Of a stretch of DNA of 64,000 bases, positions 55,286-64,000 are shown one piece after another. The stretch is taken from positions 434,001-498,000 of the forward strand of contig JANHCV010000012.1 in assembly GCA_025594325.1 (NCBI GenBank), given 5' to 3'. The stretch comes from Blastocladiella emersonii ATCC 22665 (lineage: Eukaryota > Blastocladiomycota > Blastocladiomycetes > Blastocladiales > Blastocladiaceae). The notes under the pieces are model-generated. The model was given only the letters and a program-made list of their open reading frames with translations, searched no databases and was not told where the DNA came from. Both the position numbers and the translations under genes were made by a program. Each line of letters begins with the position of its first letter. Position 1 is the first letter of the stretch.

Positions 55286-55870
55286 GGTGTGTCGCGATTA
55301 CATTGCAGTGTGTGCGGTGCAGCGTTGCATGGCGTGGATCGGTGATGGCTCGCGATGGCATCGGGCGCCAGACGAGCGGATCACACGGCGGGGCTGCACG
55401 ACGCGTCGCGGGGCGACCGCGGCGCGGTAACCAAACAAAACGAGCGACCAGGCATGGTCTGCCTCCCACGCGGCGCGCGGCTTCGCGAAGGCCCAATTTG
55501 GCAATCTGTGGAGGCACAGCGTGGCCCGATTTCGCGCGTTTGCTCACGGCCGGACAAGGCGGGATGGCGGTTCCGCTGGGCATTGTGCGGGTTTAGTGAG
55601 CAGGTGGGAGAGGGGGGAGAGAGCCGCGGTTGCAGATGCGCGCGGGAGACGCGTCGCGAAATCGCGTGGTGAATTTTGCCGCGCGGCGAGGTGAATCGCG
55701 AGGACACGTGAGTGGCGCGACGCGTCTCCCGCGACGGATGAGCGAGCCATCAGCGAACCTGTCACGCGTAAAGATCCTTCTTGGCAAGTATCGTTCGCTC
55801 ATCACGTAAGATCAAGACGACTTTCAGCAATATATCACAGTAATGCAGCTAATAATTCAAACAGTTAGGG
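55286..55870. other. Intergenic stretch with dispersed motif
   Basis: No gene is seen. It contains the CACGTG/ACGCGT composite motif at 55704-55729 and another GAGACGCGTCGCG at 55647. Confidence 0.5.
55704..55729 (+). repeat. Dispersed motif, second copy
   Basis: ACACGTGAGTGGCGCGACGCGTCTCC differs by one base from 14545-14570. It lies about 140 nt beyond the 3' end of the second DUF4470 gene, in opposite orientation relative to that gene. Confidence 0.6.
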
Positions 55871-58800
55871 TCAGATGCCCTTGCTCCAAAAGTCGCGAAG
55901 TTTCGGTCCGAGCGTATCCAGTCTGCCGCCGCTGACCGGATACGCAGGAAGGATCAGCGTGCGCGTGAGGTATGGACGCAGCTTCGCGTACAGCTGAGCA
56001 TCGAAGCGCGGATCCGACGCGGGAACCGCGTCGCCCAGGGTCAGGTAGTTCATGAGGTCGTGCGGATTCTGCGATATGTCCGGCAGCTTCCGGAAGGAGA
56101 GTCGCTCGGCAGCCGCCTTGCGGCACTCGGTGATGACTTCAATTCCATTTAGAAACTTGGTCATGCCAGACCCAGAACGGTCCTGCGCGGGCGGATCGTC
56201 GTGATCGATCGGCGAGGCGATGGTGCATTGCAAGGCGGGCGTTGGGATCGTCCCCGGGCCCGCGGAAGGGATGATGAAGGCGCGGTCAAACAAGATCATG
56301 AAGTTCGTCCGACCACGAGTGCCGTCGAGTTCCGCGCCCTGATGCCCGGCCGCGAACGACTCGAAAAGGAAGCGCGTGATTCCGACAACGGCAGCGGCCT
56401 GCACATTGGGCGACTCGGGCGCTTCGCAAAACAACTGAAATTCGTCATCGACGTCGTGAACAAAGCCGGGCGGAGCCGGGAAAAGCGCTTCGGCCAGGTC
56501 AGCGGTAGCGCAAGACGCCGTCTGAAGCAAGTGCTGCAGGATCCGGCTGTTCCGTGGGACGGCGAACCGGCGCCCGATGCGAGGAAGGGCGAGGCCGAGT
56601 CCAAGCTTGAAAGCGAAAGCACTGGCTCGTGTGTGTGTGTGAAATTGGGCAATAAGCCCGCGCGCGCCAACTGGTTTGAGGTTCGTGGGAAGGTCATAGT
56701 TGCAAGGCCAGGGCTAGAAGAAGTAAAAGCTGCTTTGCGCACAGGAATCGTCAGTCGAAAAACGTGCAGCAATCGGCCAAGGTGCAGTATTACAACGAAA
56801 CGGTTGCTTTGGGGCAGTGATTCGAACGAAACCGAGAGGTCCGATTGAGTAAGGAAGCGATTGCGAAATTTCAGTTGAACCTCAATTGAATCTTCTCGTT
56901 CGCTCACGTGCATTACGTTAATCGACCCCTCGTTCAAGTCACTAAGCCGACTTTGAGACGGGACGGGACGTGACTGAATGAGCGTGTTCAGAAGCGGGGC
57001 GAACGGCTTGGTGGCGTGTGCCCGAGTGACCGTGGCCGCAGAAAGATCTCTAAGCTCGTTGCCAAGAAGTTCACGCTGCATAGCCGTCTCAGGTCGCTGC
57101 TGTCCAGTGAAAAACTCGCGGTAGATTCCAATCATGGGACTTTCTGACGCCTTGCCAAGAAGAAACTCGGGGATGTTGAACGACACGCGCACGCGAGGCG
57201 GAAAGCCGCGCACGGACTCGACGCGGAGGCCTTCGAATCGGTAGATTTTGTCAGAAAGCGTGATTTCGGCCGCAAGATAAGTACAAGTGTTGGTCATTGG
57301 ATCAGCAGGCAGAGTGAACTCCACGTTGACGGGATTAGTGGAATCGTGGCCCCAAATGCCATCGAGGCGCAAAAGCAGGGCGAGCTCAGTCGTGTCGTGA
57401 CCATGTTCCTGAAGCGCGAAAAGCAGTCGATCAAGGAGGCTTTTGAACTCGGTCCATTGCGGTGTCGGGGAAATCGTTCCGCCTGAGTACACGAGACGCC
57501 CGCTGGCAACCGCGATACCAATAAGCTTGGGAATGAAGGCAGCCGACGTGAGCCGCGCATCTACCGGTGGACGAATTAATAGAATGTCGATGGAGGAGCT
57601 AAAGGAAAACCATACCAGGCGAGTTTGCCTTGGCATAGTGTCGCGTGCAGTCGATGAGAGCGTCACGTAAGAACGGCGACTTACTCAGCGTGGTCGGCAC
57701 ACTCGGATGCGGCAGCTTGGTAAAGGTGAGGTAGCGCTTGGGACACGAGTCAAGATGCTCGACGCTCAACGAAAAGTGTTGGTACCAAGTCGAAGGATCA
57801 CTAATGCTCGGTGTCTCGGCGAGAGTGACTCCAAAGAACGCGGGAAACGACTCGAGTGGGAGCCCCGTCACGCAAAGAAGAAAGTTAGCGTGATCGACGC
57901 TGGGTTGCTCGCGGTACAGTTGGCCGTACGCAAGCAGGCGAGCGCGTTCACGGTCATCGTCGTTGTCGCGAAGCAGCGGCGAGCCGTGGATGAGGATACT
58001 TAGAAGCCCGCAAGAGTCCATGAGATTGTTCGTGTCTACCACGTCGAAGCGCATCGCCGGGTCAGCCGCGAGCTGCTCCATGACCCCAACAGCGTGGCCG
58101 TGGATGAAGGCGACGCGGACGCGCGGCTCGTTGCCACGCAGGCCGTCGCGAAGGTTAACGACCCACTCTCCAATTTCGTCGAGTATGGCCGACTCTGGAA
58201 GCCCACGGCCAAGCAGCAAGTCAAATGCCTCGAAACACGTGGCGTTTGGATCGACAGCGTAATACGGAACGTCATCGGAGCCAACGAGAAGCATCGTTGG
58301 ATTTGGGGCGGACTCTTGGGTCGTGGAGGTGAACACGCTCGGGGCGGCGAGTCGCTCCAAATTGCACGCGGTATGCGCGGATTCAGCACCTTTGAGTACC
58401 CCGCGAAATTGAGCGTTCAACTGCTCCATAAACTTGGCGGCGGTTTCGACATCGTGCTTGCGAGCGTTCTGGGTGGTGCCGGGAACCAACTGCATCGACT
58501 GTTCGCGTTTGGCGAGGAGCGCATCAACGGACCAATTGACGTTTAGCCAAATAGTCCAGCAACGACGGAGCTCGCGCAGCGTCGCTACATCCACGACACG
58601 GAGCGGCGAGTTGGTCGCAATGTCGAGCCAATCCTTGTCGAGGCAGGCGCGCAGCTGGCTGATCCAGAATTCGCGCACGTTGGAATCAAGTACCGCCGAG
58701 TACCACAGCTGGCCGACGTAGCGGGTAAGAGCGTCCGAGTCAAGTTCGCTCTGCGGGGTGTAAGCAATAGCATGCAAGATGAGCAAGTTTCGAGCGAGGA

Positions 58801-59158
58801 CCTCGGGCTGCCAATCGTTGAGCGTAAATGAGAGCACAGCCGTGGCGCTCTTGGCCGCCGCCTCGCACACGGTGCGCGCAAGCTCGGCTAAGTCGCCGCA
58901 ACCGCACAAGAGCGCCTTCAGGTCAGGGCGCGAGCACGAGTTGTGGTACAGGAACAAGTCGCGCGGTGGCACTCGACGGAACGGACGGAAGGATTCGACG
59001 CGGGAGCCGCGGTACGGCGTGCGGCACGTCAAGGGCGCCGGGGACCACGTTTGCGAAGTTGGCGCCGGTGGCGTGGGTGCCGCTGACATAATAGCATGCG
59101 GGGAGGACGATGCATTGCCGCGAGTTGCGGACTTTTTGGTTTTCTTCTTTTGCTTCAT
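55871..59158 (-). CDS. DUF4470-domain protein, second copy, apparent frameshift
   Basis: Exon 1 (59158-57616) and exon 2 (57560-55871) are separated by a 55-nt intron (GTATGG to CGGTAG) at the same codon as in the paralogue at 11239-14432. DUF4470 features are clear: 'RDLFLYHNS', 'CGDLAELARTVCEAA', 'FTLNDWQPEVLARNLLILHA'. Exon 2 starts in frame ('ARLTSAAFIPKLIGIAVASG'), but the last ~240 residues ('RIGRRFAVPR' to 'FWSKGI') lie in another frame. The switch falls in or near a (GT)6 microsatellite at 56629-56641, a natural place for slippage or for a sequencing error. If real, the product ends at about 700 residues plus an unrelated tail. The N-terminus is Lys-rich ('MKQKKKTKKS'). Confidence 0.65.
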
Positions 59159-59512
59159 GGTTGCGAGGTAGAGAGCAACTTGGTTGAGCACGCGAAAATC
59201 GCCGGGACCCGACACCCCTGACCAGTTCATCAGGCGGGGCCGACTGGGACCTGTCAACCCCATCAGGCGGTCCGATTGGGCGATCGCTCGGGTGGCGCCG
59301 GAGCCGCTGCCTTGGTGCTCGCGAGCGCGTCGTGTTCTCCTCTCTCGCGCTGTACACCCGGCGACGTGTCCATGAACGAATGCATACAAATTAAACATGG
59401 AAAACGAATGAACATACACCTACTGCGATTGCGCGCCCCGTGCGCCTAAACCTCTCGCGACCATGGCGGCCTCGGAGCCGCCGCTCGACGCTCACCGCTC
59501 CGCTTGCGTGGA
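59159..59512. other. Spacer between DUF4470 copy 2 and the orphan gene
   Basis: No gene is seen. It holds the 5' flank of the DUF4470 gene and the 3' flank of the orphan. Confidence 0.5.
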
Positions 59513-62500
59513 TCAGTACGGCGCATAGCGGTACTTCGCCAGGCTCTTGTGCACCATGCGGATGCGCGGCTCGATCGTCGCGCCCTTGCGCGCCATGCGG
59601 AGCGTGTCCGAGTGCTTGCCCTTTGACCGCTTCCCGCGCCGCCGCGTCTGCGCCTTGTCGCGCCCGGGCACGACGTTGAACCGGCCCTCGCCCGCGAGGC
59701 CGAACATCGAGTGCGAGTGCGGCGCGCGCCGGGTCGAGGCAGCGCCGCCGGGCACCTCGGCCGCGTAGATCGCCGCCAGCCGCTCCTCTCGCGAACACGC
59801 GCGAAGCGCGCGCGGCTCTGGGTCGAGGTCGGGGTTGCGGTACGACGACCGGTTGCGCGGCGGCGTCACGTCGAAGCCGCGCTCGTCGGCGGCCATGATC
59901 TTGAGCTCGCTGAGGATCTCGACGTGGCGCACGCTGCGCATCATGTCCTCGGCCGTCGCGTACTTGAGGCAGCGACCGTCGCTGCCCTGGTCGCGCTTGA
60001 GCTCCGAGATGTAACCCTCGGCGCCGTTCGTGGTGCCCGACCGCGCGTTGAACGTGGGCACGCAGTCGTCGCTCGCGGGCGGGCGCTGCGCGTTGAGGAG
60101 CGGGTACCCGTGAATGAGCTGGATCAAGTCCTGCGCGGTCTGGAACCCGACGCAAGCGACCGTACGCGAAGCGGCGCGACCCGTGAGCCCGTACATGACC
60201 GGGATCGCCTCGGGATACAACCACGCGGACGCGCGGCCCAAGCGCTGCATGGCTTCGCCGACGGACATGCGCGGGTCGTCGTATACGAGGTAAATGTCGT
60301 ACAGCGCCTCGGCGATCCGAGCATACTTGTCGGCGAGCTCGGGACCAATGAGATCGCGATGCTTGCGCAGTGCAGCGCACGTCTCGGGCAGGAAGAGTTC
60401 GAGTGCCCGCTCGACGTGCTGCGGATCGCGTTTTTCCCACGTCGCGCTAAACGCCGACGGATCGATGAGAGCAAGTCGGAGCCACACGTTCGCAAGCTTC
60501 GCAAGTTTTGCCGCATGAAGGTGGAATGCGGCGGCATCGGGACGCGGAATCGCCTCCGAGCTAGCGAACTTGAACAGCTGAGTCGCAGCTCGCTTCAAAG
60601 CGTGGTACACGTCAGGAAGTGCGATCAGACCGCCAGGAAGCGACGCGAAGAGCTGGCCAAAGCGCGCGGGCTTACTGTGACCGCAGTACGGCTGCTTGAT
60701 AAGATCGTAGCCGTTGCTTCGCACAATCAAGAACCAGAGGTCAGCGAGAAGCGGGAACAGGGCCACTCGAAGATTTTCAACGCCAATGAGCAGATCGGGC
60801 ACACCCTGATCGAGCAGCGTTGCCTTTTGGTGGTGGCACATTGCTGCACCTGCAAGGATCTGCGCATAGACGGCCACCTTGTACCAGTACACAGTAAGAT
60901 CCACGACCGTGGCAAGGTTAACCGTATTCGCAAGGAAGTTGACGAGTTTGTGGTACTCGTTGCTGTACAGCTGGGAAAACACGCAGTCCGGTGGAATCGC
61001 ATGGAGTGTTGCAACGTCAGCAAGTTCCACGGGCGGCGCGTTGGTCAAACCCGGATGAGAGAGTGTGTTGACGGCAGTTGCGCGAGCAGGAAGCGCAGTG
61101 ACAATTGGCACGATCAGGTTCGGCTGCAGCAGCAGCGAGTATAGCTGTTCCTTCGGGATCGCGGCAAAAATCTGCTCAACCTGGTCCATGACCGACCAGC
61201 CAGTAGTCGGGAGCGGCAGCTTGCACGCGAGCGGACCGGCCACAACGTTCTGCGCCTTGGCCGCCGGCTCGGGCGGCAGTGAGAGAACGCCGAGGTTGAG
61301 CGGCAAGTCTCGCGCGTGCGGCGGCATCCAGGTTGTGGAGGAAAAGTCAACGTGGCTAAGGAATGAGTGCGCGCCATCAAAGGTGCACACGGCGATGTCA
61401 AGCGAGCGGGCGAAGCAACGCGCCAGGAGTTGCTGGAGCAGAGACAAGGACTGCTGGTTTGACATCTCGTTGGAGATGAGAGCAGTGGCAACGACTTTGC
61501 GGAACTTGCGATCAAGCGACTCGAGCAAGAAGACCTGGAGCTTCCACGCAACGGGGAGGATCTCAAGCACAGCCGTCTCGTACCAGGCGAAAGTCGACGT
61601 CACTACAAGCAGATTCGGTGAGGTGATGTAGCGTACGCGATGGATCGAATGTGAATCGTTGGTACCGAGAGATGCGCGCTCCTCCAAGTCGTCAATCTCC
61701 GCGAGCGTGCGGGCCGAAGCAAAGCGGGCACTGTCGTCGATGAGGCGGGTGATGCGATCGATGCGGGCCGTGAGCGACGTGATTGATACGACCTGGCCGT
61801 ACGATGCAGTGACCCCATCAAGCACCTCGCCCACATTGTCACGCGTAGCAGCGACATCCGCGCCACCATCGCGACCGTAGGTGGCCTGCCGCGCGGCGGC
61901 AGCAATCGTACCCGAGCCCGGTTGGGCGCGCGACGAGCCGCTAGGTTTCGCCGCGCGCGTGCGAACCTTGCTGCGCTTTCCCTCGAGCTGCGAGCGGATC
62001 TCGATCAGTCGAGCTACGAGCGGGCCGCATGCGACTGAGATCGTGTTGATGAGAGCTTGACCAGCGTCGACATCGTCCTTGATGGCCAAGTCGCGTTGGC
62101 GCTCAAGTGAATTCAGCTCGTCCTCGAAGGCCTGAACTGTGCGGCCCGCCGTGGCATCAAGTACCCACGGAGTCTTAAAGTCGCCGTACTCGACAGTACC
62201 CATGATGCGACCAAGCTTGCGCTTCACTTCGTGATACGGAAAATCCGTCTCATCAAATATGGCCGCGAAGAAGGCATGGATTCCATGACGGGCGAGGTGC
62301 GAGGCACTGTAGCGCGAGCAAGCGTCGAGATTCCCCTCGTACACACCGCAAGCTGAGCGCTGGCTTCCAACTCCAGTGCGCAATGAGAACTCGGAGATCC
62401 ACTTTTGATGGTTGACGTACTTGGCGCGGGAAAGAGGAGTCCAAGCTGGTTCACGGCCACGCGCCCATGGCGGACGTAGAAGTGGCACCACCACAGTTTC

Positions 62501-63438
62501 TCGACATTGACGTATCGGTCGGAAGTGTCTTGGACGGGCGCTCGCTCGGGATGAGCGTAACGATCAGCAAGACGGTGGACAAGTTGATAGACAAGAGTGC
62601 CTCGGTGGAGCGTTCCGTGCTGAACAGCTGCAAGCAAGTCGCGGGCAAGCTCGAGGTCCGGGATCACCTCTTCATCGCGAGCGAGATTCGTGGCAATCTG
62701 GGTGATCTCTCCAAGCACCGAGAGCGTGGATGGATGAGGTCGCGGCGGCGCCTCGGGTTCGGGCCGTGGAGCGAACGTAAACGTCACAGTTGGTGCCGCG
62801 GGCGGCGGCGGCGGCGGCGGCGGCGCGACGCTGTTCGAAGCGCCCAAGGTCGCGGACGCGACCACGTCATCGATCCCGCGCGCGACGAGATCCTCGGCAA
62901 GCCGTTGCCCGTCAGCAAGGAGACGCTGCATGTCCTCGCTGTATTTGGCCGCGTGTCTCACGGCCTGCGCGATGCAGCCGCGACCGGAGAACAGCGCGAG
63001 GAAGCCTTGAGCGGGGACAAGCCGACGCGACAGGAAGCGGAGCGAGGGAATGGCAGCTTGAATCGCCCATGACGCGAGTCGTCCGGACCGAAGCATCTCG
63101 CCGCCAAACTTGCGCGCGTTCCGTTTAGTCACCGTGTCGAGCTCTGCAAAGCGTTTGAGGAAAGGGTAGACGTCAAGAAGCAACCGGTCCGTTCCTGTTG
63201 CACCAAGTTGCTCGCCGTCAAGCTGACACACATGGACGAGGGGAGGACTCGCTGCGGGAAGATCGCAAAGCACCGAGTAGCGCGGCTTTGTTGAGCCGTC
63301 CTCCCCGAAGGACGAAGTACTCGACGATGAGAGGTGAGACTGCAAGTCGGGCGGTATCGTTGACGCCGCGCTCACCGTCGGCGTGGCCGCCGTCGCGGCG
63401 GCCAACGGCGGCAAGGGTGATATTTCCATGGGTTCCAT
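59513..63438 (-). CDS. 1285-residue orphan protein
   Basis: Exons 63438-62421 and 62352-59513 encode 1285 residues. The 68-nt intron (GTACGT donor, CTCAG acceptor) is needed to join two frames and gives 'FPAPTCGVYEGNLD'. The N-terminal ~80 residues are Ser/Pro/Ala-rich. A helical region with 'LLLDVYPFLKRFAELDTVTK' follows, and a poly-Pro run lies near residue 212. Exon 2 is mostly helical, with 'EDELNSLERQRDLAIKDDVD' near its start and a long hydrophobic helix-rich body ('LVNFLANTVNLATVVDLTVY'). The last 60 residues are strongly basic ('DKAQTRRRGKRSKGKHSD'), suggesting nuclear or RNA/DNA contact. No domain is recognised, and I see no transposase triad. Confidence 0.6.
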
Positions 63439-64000
63439 GTGTTACGATGGGCGGCTAGCTACTACGTTGCCGAGAGCGCGGGCAGCGCGAGCCCATGCAG
63501 CAAAGTCATCGCTCCGGCCGCTGGTCGATGAACACGAGTCAGCCCGCCAAGCTCCAAGGCTGGTCGGGGACTGCCCCCGCCCGCACGGGCCCCCGCACAC
63601 GGGCTTCGGCGCTCAACACGAGCATCAACACGGTGCATAGAGTGATTCACGAAGCAGTCACTATATTTTGTGCGGCCAGGGAAGAGCGGAGCAGGCGCGC
63701 CGACGCGCGCGCGAAGGCCGGCGACGCGTCGCGCCACCGCGACGAGGCGCGAGACACGCGAGACAAGCCACTCGCTCCGGTTCCACCCGAATCCGGACTT
63801 GACATGTCCGGGTCGCGGCCGGGTCGGCCCCCCTGCCAGTTCATCGCCTCACCTGACCCGGCTGTCAGCCATCTCGTACGTGGCGCACCGCGTCCCGCAA
63901 CGAGTTAGGCAGATAGACAAACTTGTATTCAACAAACGATTCCTCTCCGCTTTACAACAGTCGCAGCAATACTCAAACTTCCTTCGCAAAGAACTCGGTC
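63439..64000. other. Upstream region of the orphan gene to window end
   Basis: No gene is seen. On the minus strand an AAAATATAG TATA-like sequence (63668-63660) precedes AATCACTCTATGC about 20 nt later. The latter resembles sequence around F-box-like gene starts (AATCACTCCATGC). The dispersed motif core lies at 63724-63737. Confidence 0.4.

Noticed and set aside
59513-63438. The 1285-residue orphan as a transposase
   Set aside because: No DDE/DDD spacing, zinc-finger or terminal repeats were found around it.

Overview
This is a eukaryotic window that looks fungal. It is GC-rich and gene-dense, with short introns of about 54-77 nt that mostly begin GTACG/GTGCG and end TAG. It has fungal-type families (DUF4470 proteins, a WDR44/Dgr2-type WD40 protein, a Yea4/SLC35B4-like transporter). 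A probable CFAP92/DUF4550 ciliary protein points to a zoosporic (flagellated) lineage such as chytrids or blastoclads. That placement is an inference from one gene.

Layout. 0.4-1.5 kb holds an LRR gene. 1.5-5.1 kb has no confident gene but carries two heptamer minisatellites and a Helitron-like terminus. 5.1-10.8 kb holds a Vma12/TMEM199-like gene, an unknown gene X, a broken ALKBH1 copy, an LRR fragment and a WD40 fragment. 11.2-14.4 kb is a DUF4470 gene. 14.7-21.6 kb is a tandem trio of F-box-like paralogues, the third decayed. 21.7-23.2 kb is a nucleotide-sugar transporter, 23.5-26.9 kb a WD40 protein, 26.9-27.9 kb FRA10AC1 and 28.1-29.5 kb a broken LRR gene. 29.6-32.8 kb is a Helitron-like element. 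33.2-35.9 kb repeats ALKBH1 / gene X / Vma12 in reverse order. 36.3 kb is a small secreted protein and 39.1-42.5 kb two broken head-to-head LRR genes. 42.8-63.4 kb is a housekeeping block: METTL16, CFAP92-like, Tat-SF1/CUS2, PP1 catalytic subunit, a large polytopic membrane protein, a second DUF4470 gene and a 1285-aa orphan.

Main structural result. 5.08-10.84 kb and 26.49-36.08 kb are the two arms of an old, decayed inverted duplication: Vma12, gene X, ALKBH1, a non-coding repeat, LRR and the WD40 tail, in order and inverted. The left arm preserves the uninterrupted target site of the Helitron-like element in the right arm. That fixes the element ends to within one base and shows it inserted after the duplication. 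The element has 17-bp inverted repeats, a 3' hairpin and a CTAG end, but keeps only a DUF6570 segment and the C-terminal tail of a Pif1-type helicase.

The arms have lost genes unevenly: Vma12 is intact only on the left, gene X is intact on both sides, and ALKBH1 is broken on both. Elsewhere the multicopy families (LRR, F-box-like, DUF4470) mix intact and broken members, while the single-copy genes are intact. Several leaders carry the start-stop hexamer ATGTAA just upstream of the main start codon.
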